Shown here: positions 45,230-55,828 of the stretch, one piece after another
Numbering within the stretch: position 1 is the stretch's first letter
Layout: each line of letters starts with the position of its first letter
NCBI GenBank assembly: GCA_963576725.1
Contig: OY755240.1
Span: 58,714,633-58,778,632, forward strand
Source: Azorinus chamasolen
Taxonomy: Eukaryota > Mollusca > Bivalvia > Cardiida > Solecurtidae
Direction of reading: 5' to 3'
Length of the DNA: 64,000 nucleotides
Translations under genes and position numbers: made by a program
The notes under the pieces: model-generated
The model's database searches: none
The model's input: only the letters and a program-made list of their open reading frames with translations
Told to the model about the DNA's origin: nothing

Positions 45230-46080
45230 TGTCACACAAAATCTCCGTTCAGAATTACTCCAAGGGTTACCACACCCAATCTCCACTAAGTATTACCCTA
45301 AGTGTTCTCACATCCAATATCACCTCAGTATTACCCCAAGTTTTCTCACACCCCATCTCCAATCAGTATTACCCCAAGTATGTTCACACCCAATCTCCAC
45401 TCAGTATTATCCCCAAGTGTTCTCACATCCAATATCACCTCAGTATTACCCCAAGTTTTCTCACACCCTATCTCCAATCAGTATTACCCAAAGTATGTTC
45501 ACACCCTATCTCCACTCAGTATTATCCCCAAGTGTTCTCACACCCAACCTCACCTCAGTATTACCCCCAGGTGTTCTCACACCCAATCTTCCCTCAGTAT
45601 TATCCCCAAGTGTTCTCACTCCCAATCTTCCCTCAGTATCATCCCAATTGTTCTCACACCCAATCTCACCTCAGTATCATCCCAATTGTTCTCACTCCCA
45701 ATCTTCCCTCAGTATCATCCCAATTGTTCTCACACCCAATCTTCCCTCAGTATCATCCCAATTGTTCTCACACCCAATCTCCCATCAGTATTACCCCACG
45801 TGTTCTCACATCCAATTTCCTCTTTATATAACCCCAAATATTTTCATACCCATTCTCCCTTCAACACTGCCCGAAGTGTTCTCACATAAAATCCCCCCCC
45901 CCCCAACACTACCCCAAATATTTTCACACCCAGTCCTCCACACTAGCCAAAGCAATCTGACACCCAGTCTCACCTCAGTATTACTCAAAGTGTTCTCACG
46001 CCTAATCTCCGCTCAGTATCACCACATGTTTTCTCATACCAAGTCTCTCCTCAATATTCTCTCGTCCAATCTCTCCTAAA
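45230..46080. repeat. Large 38-bp minisatellite in intron 8 of copy 2
   Basis: About 22 units of TCACACCCAATCTCCCCTCA then GTATTACCCCAAGTGTTC. It is open in all three plus frames, giving overlapping 195-220 codon ORFs of the same repeated peptide, which are artefacts. A three-unit version is in copy 1 at 29467-29580. Confidence 0.95.
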
Positions 46081-46283
46081 TGCAAAAGCCAATGTTTCAT
46101 CATTCTGATAGCTTCAAGTTACACTGACCTAATAGCAAATAATGTAGATCATTCAAGAGCACTTTGGTATCGTCTGCACTACTTGCCTAAGTTAGTCTGT
46201 CTGGATACTTAGGGTAGTACGGTATTGAGTTTATACTTTTGTAATAGCAAATCAAATACATGTAAAGAAATTTCCAAATTTGC

Positions 46284-46512
46284 TTAACCCATTACCTCAT
46301 AGGCTATTTTTAGACACAACCTCTTTGAATAAATCTACCGAAAAGGAGCATTAACTAGAAAAAAGGAAACTTTTGGAATTTTGTAGTTTGAAACCATTGT
46401 GATAAATAGAGCATTTGCTCCTATAGGAGCAAATTCTCTATTTATCACAATGGTTTCACAAAGTGGCTTTTATAGAGTCGTCAAAAGTCGTCAATATAAG
46501 GGAATGGGTTAA
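46284..46512 (+). repeat. TTAA-type MITE, family E, intact
   Basis: 229 bp from TTAACCCATTACCTCATAGG to AGGGAATGGGTTAA. The central palindrome GATAAATAGAGCATTTGCTC with complement is at 46392-46455. Confidence 0.92.
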
Positions 46513-46570
46513 GAGAGAGTATGGTGATTTTCGCTATTTCCACATGTTCACGCGGGTCACGTGCACTTAC

Positions 46571-46714
46571 GCGGATGATAGGTCCTAGCTTTGGATAAGC
46601 TATAACTGTGAATCCAAATGTTCTGGTTCCAAGCAGTTGTCCGATAAAGAGGCAATCTTCACGCGGCGCACCCATCAGGAATGCAAACGGGTAGAATAAG
46701 TAGGAAAACACGAA
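46571..46714 (-). CDS. SLC28-like transporter copy 2, exon 8
   Basis: 144 bases as in copy 1, encoding FVFSYLFYPFAFLMGAPRED, CLFIGQLLGTRTFGFTVIAY and PKLGPIIR. The NEFV signature of CNTs is FTV here, so again Asn and Glu are gone. Acceptor TTTTCAG|TTC, donor ATCCGC|GTAAGT. Confidence 0.94.
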
Positions 46715-46858
46715 CTGAAAAATGATTTTCAAGGCGCAAATCTTATTTTATAGGGAACATGCATGACCTGTGTACGTTAAATATCTAATTAACACAAATA
46801 TTGTAATAATCACCAACAATCAAGAATGTAATGCAATATTTGGCTGAAACCCTACTGC

Positions 46859-47108
46859 TTAACCATTCGCTTGCTGTTCACGTCAGTATGCCTACCTGTA
46901 AATAGTGAAGACCCAGATGAGACAGCTCCTGCAGGAGCTGTCTCATCAGGGTCTGCACTATTTACAAGTTGATTGTGCAATCAGTGCACTCCATAGCAGT
47001 GATTGCACAGCGAAATACTTGTACACAATGAAGATATATGTAATGATACAACAGGGCATGGGTAAAGAAGGAGAAATGTATTTTAAAATTCAGCAAGCGA
47101 AGGGTTAA
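46859..47108 (+). repeat. TTAA-type MITE, family C, intact
   Basis: 250 bp from TTAACCATTCGCTTGC to CAAGCGAAGGGTTAA, with perfect central palindrome at 46915-46950. Its right TTAA continues directly into a family-A end (TTAACTCTTTACTCC). Confidence 0.92.
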
Positions 47109-47424
47109 CTCTTTACTCCATAAATACGCCTTTTAACGCATTTGCAAACATACATGTAGAAGACCCCGCTCAAACAGCTCATGTTCGCTTATTCACTCAT
47201 ATAGACCTGATTCTACAGTTTCCGCTATGACCAAACACTCAAGCGCTCATTTGCCATTATAAAAAACAATTAGCTAATTAATATCCATGCTGTCATTAAT
47301 ACTAACATAAATAGCAATGTAGTAAAGGGGTTGTTAGAGCTCGCATGTTAGGCATGATAAACGTTCAACAATGCGATACTGTAGAGGAGAGCTACCTGAA
47401 TTAAAATGAATATATCTTCACATT

Positions 47425-47705
47425 GTCCATGACACTGATAAACATTTGTTCATATGTGTACAGTATAGCCGTTCACGACATTGATAAACCTTTGTTCGTA
47501 TGTGTACAGTATAGCCGTTCACGACATTGATAAACATTTGTTCATATGTGTACAGTATAGTCGTTCACGACATTGATAAACCTTTGTTCGTTTGTGTACA
47601 GTATAGCCGTTCACGACATTGATAAACCTTTGTACGTATGTGTACAGTATAGCTGTTCACGACATTGATAAACCTTTGTTCGTATGTGTACTGTATAGCC
47701 GTTCA
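47425..47705. repeat. 46-bp minisatellite
   Basis: Six units of GTTCACGACATTGATAAACC then TTTGTTCGTATGTGTACAGT and ATAGCC. It lies in intron 7 of copy 2; no counterpart was seen in copy 1. Confidence 0.93.
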
Positions 47706-47742
47706 AATTAGTATCATTATTGTCTGTAAAACAAATGGTTGC

Positions 47743-47935
47743 TTAACCCTTTCCGACAAAAGCTATTTAGACCCAACCTCTTTGAATGGATCTCCCGAAA
47801 AGGAGCATTAACCAGAGAAAAGGAAATTTGTTAGAATTTTGTAGTTTGAAACCATTGTAATACATTTATCACAATGGTATCAACAGGTGATTTTACAGAG
47901 GCGTAGAAAGGCATATTTATGGAGGAAAGGGTTAA
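47743..47935 (+). repeat. TTAA-type MITE, family E, one hairpin arm shortened
   Basis: 193 bp from TTAACCCTTTCCGACAAAAG to GGAGGAAAGGGTTAA. The palindrome centre is deleted (CCATTGTAATACATTTATCACAATGG). Confidence 0.85.
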
Positions 47936-48179
47936 CACAATTTGAAAGAAATGCAAAATAATCCAAGAGGAGCTTTCTGCATGACTATCACATTACATTT
48001 AGCAATCATCTTAAACAAGAGTGTTCGGAGGAACACATGTTTCACCAGCTCCCAACTAACAAAAAAACTGTTAATATGCTGGAATAACTCAAAAAGTACT
48101 GCACGCAAAGTGATGGACCTTAGGTCCTCATTGAGAGGAAGACATATGTGTGAACTTTTAAAGCTCTATAATGATTAGT

Positions 48180-48290
48180 ATAGAAATGACAGCCACAAAA
48201 GAACGCGTAACGGACAGACAGACAGACAAACAGACCGACAGACCGACAGATGGACAGATAGACAGATGGACAGACAGACGACGGAAAAGT
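48180..48290. repeat. (GACA)n-tailed dispersed repeat
   Basis: (GACAGACA)n with CAGACCGACAGA variants, preceded by AAAAGTACTGCACGCAAAGT-type unique-looking repeat sequence from about 48080. Confidence 0.7.
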
Positions 48291-48653
48291 GATCACTAAG
48301 TGACACACTGCTTCTCGGCAGGTGACACAAGAACTAACCTCTTCTTAACTGAAATTCTGGTCTAGAGGTTTTTTACTGTATACGCTTGTTAACCATTTGC
48401 CTGTCATTAAAATGAGTTCTGTTTAAATTTCATTGTGTTACTGTTTTCGCTTTCTTCCGATCCGTTCAGTCTTTTTAGAAACTATAGACAGGGTATCAAA
48501 CCTCTTGCATCCCGATGAGACACCGAGTTACTCGGAGCCTCATCTGGTTCCAAGCTGTATGCAAATACCAGTTAGGTCGCGCTTAGCAAACAAAGCAAGA
48601 TCCATATCAGAATAACCGTTGTAGGAGTTGCCGGACCAGGGACATAATTCACA

Positions 48654-48783
48654 GTGGCAAAGGCAGGTGGTAGCTTAATACAGGACGAAATTTATGCAGA
48701 AAGCTCCTATAATAACTTTCGTCCTGCATTAAGACAGTCATATTTGTTGATTAAATGGTCGCATTAGAGGGGTTTAACTGTAT
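48654..48783. repeat. TA-flanked MITE, family T variant
   Basis: AGGCAGGTGGTAGCTTAATA, a central AGAAAGCTCCTATAATAACT, then AATGGTCGCATTAGAGGGGT and TTAACTGTA. Partial left end. Confidence 0.55.
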
Positions 48784-48944
48784 GTTTTACAGTTTCGGCC
48801 ATGATAAAAATGCCCTTGTTGATAACGCCATGATAACGATATACAGTGCTCCCTCCCTACAACGGCCCTCTCAATAACGATTCCCTCCTTACAACAACGC
48901 ATGTCACTGTTTCCGAAACAACAATGTTCCAGATACAACTTTTT

Positions 48945-49070
48945 CCATCGTATTTTCTTTATGCCTCCATCAAGCCCTATGTTGTGACCACTCTTTAGAA
49001 TCGTCACTTTGTGACGATTCTAAAGAGTGGTCACAACATAGGGTTTGATTGAGGCATAACGGTTTTAGTT
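48945..49070. repeat. Family V palindromic element, best copy
   Basis: Near-perfect palindrome of over 45-base arms: TATGCCTCCATCAAGCCCTA, TGTTGTGACCACTCTTTAGA, ATCGTCAC, followed by the complement. Related halves are at 39108 and 41577. Confidence 0.85.
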
Positions 49071-49261
49071 CTCGAAATACACATTATCTTGGGATCTGCA
49101 AACAAGCTAATTATGTTTGAGTTCCCCTCCCTATAACAACTCCCTCTGAACAACACATACAATCTTCGTATCCCAAAGGGTGTCGTTGTAGAGAGGGAGC
49201 ACTATAGCTAATTCATATTCATACAGCCATTGTGTCTTACATGAATATTCATGAGTAAATA

Positions 49262-49675
49262 TTAACCCATGTGTGCCCAGTGTCCCTTAACAAGGACATC
49301 GTGATGGAGTCCTCTGATCAGGGTCTGCAGTGTTTGCTGAAGCCATCGATGCCAGTGACTGATACTAGTATTACGTTGTTTGCTGTGCCCATCAACATGT
49401 CAACATAAGATCTGGACAACTTCTTAACACATTATTCCCTAGTGACGCATTTTTGCGCCTCTATAAAAGTCACATTGTGAAACCATTGTTATAAATAGAG
49501 CATTTGCTCCATAGGAGGAAATGCTCTATTTATCACCATGGTTTCAATACTACACAATTCTAAAACTCTCCGTTTCTACAATTAATGCTCCTTTTCGGTA
49601 GATTAATTAAAAAAGGCTGGGTCTAAAATAGCCTAGGAGAGAATGAGTTAAATAATATGGGAATAAATACTTTAA
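49262..49675 (+). repeat. TTAA-type MITE, family F, split by a family E insertion
   Basis: Left part TTAACCCATGTGTGCCCAGT to CTTC at 49423, right part ATAATATGGGAATAAATAC to TTTAA at 49675. The 228 bp between are family E. Confidence 0.85.
49424..49651 (+). repeat. TTAA-type MITE, family E, nested in family F
   Basis: TTAACACATTATTCCCTAG at the left and GAGAATGAGTTAA at the right, with the GATAAATAGAGCATTTGC-type palindrome between. In the uninterrupted family F element at 57625-57870 the same site reads CCTTAAATAATGTGGG (complement strand), an empty TTAA. Confidence 0.92.
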
Positions 49676-49730
49676 TATAGATCCTAATTTTTCATATATG
49701 AATACGACTCATAGTGACATATTTGCTTAC

Positions 49731-49899
49731 CTCAAGTGATACCCCTGATACCCCGACCCTGTCGCCGAACCACATAAGCGTGTTACTGAGGAATTCCAGG
49801 ATGATAATGAAGGTCAGGACAAACGCTACCACTTGTACAATTACGGCCACGCTTTGGTGTATGCCGACAACCACAGAATCGGCAAGCGATGTCGGCATT
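49731..49899 (-). CDS. SLC28-like transporter copy 2, exon 7
   Basis: 169 bases as in copy 1, encoding MPTSLADSVVVGIHQSVAVI, VQVVAFVLTFIIILEFLSNT and LMWFGDRVGVSGVSLE. Acceptor ATCTAG|AATG, donor CTTGAG|GTAAGC. Seven conservative changes from copy 1. Confidence 0.94.
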
Positions 49900-49973
49900 C
49901 TAGATGAAATAGAATAAGAGTTGATACCATAAGCACTGATTATTTATCACACCTGTTTTAGATATATCAACTC

Positions 49974-50220
49974 TTAACCCTTTCCCCCGTGAGTATTCAT
50001 CTAATATCTATATAATAATGACGTCATGGATATTAATAAGATTAATGTGGTATAATTGCACATGGATGCATGCGTTTTTGCCATGGCAAAAACTGTAGAA
50101 TCCTATCTATATTACACCATAAGCAAACAGAACATACCCTGATCCTATTGGAGCCGTCTGATCTGAGTCTTCTCTCTTTGCAAATGCGTATAAAGGCCTA
50201 TTTATGGAGCAAAGGGTTAA
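49974..50220 (-). repeat. TTAA-type MITE, family A
   Basis: 247 bp from TTAACCCTTTCCCCCGTG to GGAGCAAAGGGTTAA. One cassette arm is deleted (CATACCCTGATCCTATTGGA then GCCGTCTGATCTGAGTCTTC). Confidence 0.85.
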
Positions 50221-50305
50221 ACCAATATGAAAAACATAATTCCTGTTTAAATTTGGATACTGTGCAGTGTTGATTATTCTGATTCGATCAAGCGTTAAGA
50301 AAACA

Positions 50306-50520
50306 TTAACCCTTTCGCTGCCAAACTCTGTCGTCTGCTAACTTTGTCGTCTGCTACAAATTTTCATTCTCTTGATTTTCTTCATTTTTGTTTCAAAAAC
50401 ATAGTCACAGTAACAAACAGTTTGGATCCTGATGAGACGCCGAGTTACTCGGCGTCTCATCTGGATTCAAACTGTTTTCATAGGTAATCACAGATCCGGC
50501 ATTGGCAGCGAAAGGGTTGA
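50306..50520 (+). repeat. TTAA-type MITE, family D
   Basis: 215 bp from TTAACCCTTTCGCTGCC to GGCAGCGAAAGGGTTGA. The central palindrome AACAGTTTGGATCCTGATGA, GACGCCGAGT plus complement is perfect. A second, solo cassette with the same core follows at 50527-50580. Confidence 0.9.
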
Positions 50521-50839
50521 TCGAGTGTCAAACAGCCTGGCTCCTGATGAGACGCCGAGTTACCCGGCGTCTCATCTATAGTTCTATTTCGAGCGCTGAG
50601 CCTTGGCTGCACTTTTCTATTTATAGAAGTTGCAACCAGTCTAATTTATGGGTAAGTGGACAATGATATACAGTAAACCCGCTAATACGACCATCTAAAA
50701 GAGGTTTATAATTCTGGGTGCTAGATGCAGGTGGAAGTTAAATGCAGGACAAAAGAAATGCAGAAAGTTCCTATAATAACTAAATAATGTCATGGCATAG
50801 TAATGTACTTAATGAATGATCTTACCCTCATTAAGCGCT

Positions 50840-51960
50840 TTCCACACCACGTTGTTTTTTGTTTTAAATGATAACAAGAAAATAACTCCAAATCTATTGA
50901 TACCAGAGTTATGACCTTCGTGCATGACACTTCTTTTTATCATGCTCTTTCCATAAATGAAATGTCATTTTAATAGCATCAGTAGAACAGGAGATATTGA
51001 TCAGCTAAAACTATGTAACAAAGGGCTATAACTCCAAAATTACTGAAGTCAGAGGTATGACCCGTGTACACACTTCCTCGCATTATGCTCTTCCCATGTA
51101 TGAAGTTCCATATAGGAAGTCATATAGACGTTATAGGCGTCGGGACAATAAAGTGTGACAACTGTACCAGGGACAATAAGGTGGCGGTGGTCTAGTGGTG
51201 ACGCGCTTGACTATCAGTCCGGAGGTCAGGGGTTCAAATCCCGGTCGCTCCCGGAAATTTCAGAGACGCTTTTCCGTGTCTCCCACCCGCACATCCTCTC
51301 CACCCAGGGGTTAAAATGGGTACCTGTGAGGGTCACTCGCCGGTACTGCGGTTGCATGATTGCGCCATATGTTAGCAGTGTTCAATATTGTAGGCCAATG
51401 ACTCAATGACCAGGGGAGTAAATGTACAGTCGGCTGATCGGTCATTCGGTCTGAAATTAGACTATAATTAGGTACTTTACTTTTTTAACTCCAATATTAT
51501 TGAAGCCAGCGGTATGGTCCTTGTACATGTAGGGAGTCATATAAGCGTTATCGTCGGGACAAGAAAGTGTGAAAACTGTACAAGGGACAATTACTCCAAT
51601 ATTTTTGAAGTCAGCGATATGAACCGTGTGCATGACACTTTCTCTCATCATGCTCTTTCCATATATGAAGTTTCAATCAAATGTCATTAGCCAGATAGGA
51701 GTTATCGTCCGGACAAGAACGTGTGAAAAAATGTACAAGGGACAATAACTCCAATATTATTGAAGCCAGAGCTATGGATCTTATGTATGGCACTTCCTCT
51801 TATTATGCTCTTTCCATATTTGAAGTTTCAACCAACTGGCATCAGGCATATAGGAGTTATCGTCCGGACAAGAAAGTGTGATGGACAGACGGCAGACGGA
51901 GAGTCAGACGGACGGACGGATGGACGGATTGACGGGCGGACGGACGGGCAGACAACTCTC
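50840..51960. repeat. Tandem dispersed repeat ending in (GACG)n, host of a SINE
   Basis: About five units of roughly 150 bp share GGGACAATAACTCCAATATT, ATTGAAGCCAGAG-TATG, TGCTCTTTCCATATATGAAG, GGAGTTATCGTCCGGACAAG and AAAGTGTGA. The array ends in (GACGGACG)n at 51890-51950. This layout is one I know from bivalve genomes. Confidence 0.8.
51181..51486 (+). mobile_element. tRNA-derived SINE
   Basis: The head (51181-51255) has RNA polymerase III promoters: an A box TGGTCTAGTGG and a B box GGTTCAAATCC. The anticodon-arm equivalent has a seven-base loop CTATCAG with anticodon ATC (Asp-like). The body contains CACCCAGGGGTTAAAATGGG and ends in a T-run (51481-51486). It interrupts a dispersed repeat unit at GGGACAATAA|CTCC, whose uninterrupted form is at about 51739-51755. 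The acceptor stem no longer pairs, so this is a SINE and not a functional tRNA. Confidence 0.8.
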
Positions 51961-52059
51961 ACAAAACAATATATCTCCCCAATGTAAATATTGGGGAAAC
52001 ATAATTACCAACTTGAGAGTTAGCTGCACTTTGGTTAAAATCGTAAATGCATAATAGCA

Positions 52060-52289
52060 TTAACCCATTTGCTCCTACGGTCCCGTATATGGGACGTAGG
52101 CGAACAGTGTAAACTATGATCAAACGTCGCATAATGCAGCGTCTGATCAGAGTCTACACTGTTTGCTGATAGGAATTTCAATATAAAACAAAACGCAAAT
52201 GAAAATTTAGGTCATGTACCCCTTAGATAAAAAATGGACTAATCGAATATATAAACATGAAAGAGTCCACTAGGAGCAAATGGGTTAAG
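52060..52289 (+). repeat. TTAA-type MITE, family G, intact
   Basis: 230 bp from TTAACCCATTTGCTCCTA to CTAGGAGCAAATGGGTTAA, a 19-base terminal inverted repeat. A cassette-like palindrome GATCAAACGTCGCATAATGC/GGCGTCTGATC lies near the left end. Confidence 0.9.
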
Positions 52290-52557
52290 GTGATAGTCTC
52301 CACTTCCAACAAGTTTTAAAAATACATAAACACTACATAAAGACAGACCTTATATGTGCTTGATAACCGAGACTATAGGACGATAATTTTTTGTGGTAGA
52401 AAAAGAATATAAGTATTTATATGTCTGAAAACGGTTTATTTTGTATCACAGTGGCATTTTTCGATATAAGTTAAAATTCATAACAAATACCAACTTTTAT
52501 GAGGTTATTGAAACTATGCGTTCATTGAAGGGACTATCACTTTAACAGTTCATCCTA

Positions 52558-52808
52558 TTAACCCTTTCACCGCCGCAGTCGCATAAATGCACCACGACAA
52601 ATAGTGCAGTCCCAGATCAGGCGCCGCCTTTTCAAGGCGGTGTCTGATCATGGACTTCACTATTTGTCTCAATCTCTCTCTATATATATATATATATGTG
52701 TTTATTCCTTTGAAATTTCCATTTATTTATCTCATTTCTTTATTTTACTGAATGATTTAACAAACTTGGATTGCAGACGACAATAAGATATTTGGCACCG
52801 AAAGGGAC
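52558..52808 (+). repeat. TTAA-type MITE, family B, right end worn
   Basis: TTAACCCTTTCACCGCCGCA at the left, palindrome GATCAGGCGCCGCCTTTTCA, a (TA)n run at 52680-52696 and a degraded right end GCACCGAAAGGGACA. Confidence 0.85.
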
Positions 52809-52814
52809 AGTATT

Positions 52815-54340
52815 CATGCTTGTGTGTACTTCCGAGCTACTTCAAAAATATGTTTACCTCAGAACTATGTTTACCACTGAATGGTCGATGTTTACCGCAG
52901 AACCATGTTTACCCAGGGCGGTTTACTTCAGAACGAAATATGTTTACCACAGAACTATGTTTACCACACAACTATGAAATATGTTTACCACATAACTATG
53001 TTTACCACACAACTATGTTTACCACAGGACTATGTTATTACTTGACCATTTTAAACTGAGACTCATCAATTTCCGTTAGCGTTTCCGGATATAGGCTACT
53101 CGGATGAATTCGATTACCATACATACCAATACATACGAGTATATACGGAATTTTCACGGAGTCTCAGTTTAATCTGGTCAAGTAATACTTCGGACCTATG
53201 TTAACTTCAGAACGAGCTATATTTACATCAGAACGAACTACATGTACAGGTAAACCAAGCTATATTGAGACGTGTTGTTATTTTGTTCTTTACATAACAG
53301 CACACAAATACAGGGACAGACAACATCCCATATTACGTACTGGATATGTATCTGGTCTTGCAACCTAGGGGTCGTGGCTTCGAATCCCAAGTTATTTTGT
53401 TTGCTTTTTTTTTTAAAGAAAACTGATATTTGTAATCATTTTTTTTTTTTTATTCTTTTTCAATTGTATTTTAATATTTTGTTATTAATTATTATATTTT
53501 ATATTTATTGATTTTTGTATCGGCAGTATTTCAATACAAAAATATTGGGTACTGGTCAGAATCAGACCCGCTGTGTGCAATCCGGATACGTATACATTGC
53601 ACCAAGACAACTATGATAAAGAGATGCGGCTTGCTAAGTCTTTTAAAAATAAAGAAGCGCCGTAGTCAATTCATTTTGTTTACATTAGAGTAGGTCGTGT
53701 TTTGTTCCACAATAAGTTGGCCTATCTGTATGTTTACTTGAGAACAAACTAAGTTTACCACAGGACGACGTTTACCTCGGAATGGTCTATGTTTATCTTA
53801 GACCTACGTTTACCCCAGAACTACGTTTACACCCGCACTACGTTGTCTCAGAACTACGTTTACCCTAGAACTATGTTTGCACCCGCACTACGTTGTCTCA
53901 GAACTACGTTTACCCTAGAACTATGTTTACCACAAAATTATTCTTACAACAGAATTGTTTACTTCAGAACTGTTAAAATCAGAACGATATATGTTTACTT
54001 CAGAACGAACTAGGTTAACCACAGAACTATGTTTACCGTAGGATTATGCTTGGCTCAAAGTGATCTAAGTTGATCTCAGAACTACGTTTACCACAGAACT
54101 ATGTTTACATTAGACTGAAGTATGTTCACTTTAGAACGAACAATGTCTCCTTCAGAACGAACTATGTTTTCTTAAGAACTGCGATTTCCACAGAACTATG
54201 TTTACCACACAGCTGTGTTAACCTTAGAACAATCCATGTTAACCTCAGAACTACGTTTACTCAAGAACGATCTATGTTTTCCTAAGATCTATCTTTACCA
54301 AAGAACAATCTATGTTTACCTCAAAAATATGTTTACCTCA
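52815..54340 (-). repeat. Minisatellite of exon 6 donor-like units, expanded in copy 2
   Basis: Read on the minus strand from the exon 6 donor, units are TTCTGAGGTAAACATAG and variants (TCTGTGGTAAACATAG, TCTGAAGTAAACAT). There are around 30 units at 53720-54340 and about 12 at 52815-53035 and 53190-53245. Between them lie a TIR element (53036-53187) and 0.5 kb of AT-rich DNA with poly-T runs (53400-53530). The repeat lies in intron 6 of copy 2 and matches the few units at 27119-27262. Confidence 0.88.
53036..53187. repeat. 152-bp TIR element inside the minisatellite
   Basis: Terminal inverted repeats of 29 bases with two mismatches: TATTACTTGACCATTTTAAA then CTGAGACTC, and the complement. 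Both flanks are minisatellite units (CTATGTT...). Confidence 0.88.
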
Positions 54341-54467
54341 GCAGTTGTGGTTTTTCAGGAGATTGTGGAGCTTTTTCTTCCTTGTAAGAAGGAAAAACAA
54401 TCTTGCTGGCCGCCAAGGCAGCTGGAGCAGACATCGCTGAGGCAGCAATCAAGGGCGCTGCTGGCAC
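54337..54467 (-). CDS. SLC28-like transporter copy 2, exon 6
   Basis: 131 bases as in copy 1, encoding VPAAPLIAASAMSAPAALAA then SKIVFPSYKEEKAPQSPEKP and QLL. Only two of 43 residues differ from copy 1. Acceptor TCTTAAG|GTG, donor CTGAG|GTAAAC. The donor is followed immediately by decoy-like copies of itself. Confidence 0.94.
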
Positions 54468-54776
54468 CTTAAGAATATTCAACCAAATTCGGCCATTGAT
54501 CATTATGACGTAAAATATTAATGTTGTTCTCCATGGCAAAGAAACAGTATCAAACAATCAACACAATATGTAAAATATGCAATGTTTACTCCATAGCATG
54601 ACAAAGACGCAGTCGTGTGTTTACTATTTTAACCTTTTCGTGAGCTGACTCGTATTTTGCAAGTAGCTTGAACACAGATAAGAGTCCGAGTAACTCGGCG
54701 TCGCATCGGTCAATAGTTTGTGAAAAGGCTGATCAAATCAGAAGTAGTCGATTACATCAGATTCTATTAAATCTAA

Positions 54777-55009
54777 TTAAGAGCATTTTGGCGCATCTGC
54801 AAACAGCGTAGACCCAGATCAGACGACTCCTATATGAGCCGTTTGATCAGGGTCTGCTCTGTTTGCTTATGGTATAATGTAGATCTGGTTCTGCAGCTTC
54901 TGTTTGAGGCAAAACGTACTGTGTTCATATACCATTATAAAAAATAATCTTATTGATATTGGTGACGTCATTATTTCTTACATCAATATACAATAGGGAA
55001 AGGGTTATA
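54777..55009 (+). repeat. MITE, family A, ends degraded
   Basis: Cassette GCAAACAGCGTAGACCCAGA, TCAGACGACTCCTATATGAG plus complement at 54799-54867, right end AGGGAAAGGGTTAT. Confidence 0.75.
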
Positions 55010-55235
55010 TATTAAGGAGACCTTATTTTCACAGTAGTGAAGGGCTTAACAGTACCAGTGGTTTAAGTTCTAGAATGAGATATATCTCACGAACTACCAT
55101 CAGAGTGTCACACCATATTTAACCTTGTCCTTCTTATAAACGCATTTTCACACATTTGAGTAGATCCAGATCAGATTGAAACTTATCAAAATTGAATCTG
55201 ATCCAAATTTGAGCACACATTGTTTGTTGGTTTTT

Positions 55236-55456
55236 TAACCCTTTCCTCCATAACGCCTTTCTACGCCTCTGTAAAAGTCACTTTATGAAACCATTGTGAC
55301 AAATAGAACATTTGCTCCTTAAGAGCAAATGATCTATTTATCACAATGGTTTCAAAACTACAAAATTCTAACATTTTCCTTTCATCTACTTAATGCTCCT
55401 GGGTAGATTTATTCAAAATGGGTGGATGTAAAATTAGCCTATTGGGGAATGGGTAA
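55236..55456 (+). repeat. TTAA-type MITE, family E
   Basis: TTAACCCTTTCCTCCATAAC at the left, ATTGGGGAATGGGTAAA at the right (TTAA lost by one base). The palindrome GAACATTTGCTCCTTAAGAG lies at about 55285-55355. Confidence 0.85.
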
Positions 55457-55828
55457 AGGAAAGGGGGAGAAAGATTGTCAGAGAGAGAATGAAAGTAGGT
55501 TGTATGCGTTTAACCATTTCCCTCATATAAACGCTTGTTCAATCAACAATGACCAAAGTGAACAAAGGACCTACTCGGTGTACAAGGGCAGATAACAAGC
55601 ACCGTATCATAATATTTAGTCAACTGGTATGGTAAAAGTCAACAGTAAATGAACACTCTTGTAATATTTTATATGTATCAACCATATTTTAACTTGTCGG
55701 ATAAAGCAACAGTGCCCCGGGGTAAGACAATTCGTACATTTGTAAACAATGGGTAGACCAAGGTTTGTCATCTGTTCTGGGTGTGTCGTTTTCTGTCCAC
55801 TTGGTGCTGTGTGGTTATATGTACTTAC

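Noticed and set aside
45229..46079. Three overlapping plus-strand ORFs of 195-220 codons with repeated SHPISPQYYP-type peptides
   Set aside because: A 38-bp tandem repeat without stop codons is open in all three frames; the frames encode the same peptide in rotation. The array also exists in the equivalent intron of copy 1.
47425..47705. Regular 46-bp direct repeats as a possible CRISPR array
   Set aside because: Units are contiguous with no unique spacers, and the window is eukaryotic.
53350..53410. Possible tRNA or SINE from the B-box-like GGCTTCGAATCCCAAG followed by poly-T
   Set aside because: No A box at the right distance and no cloverleaf; too weak to annotate.
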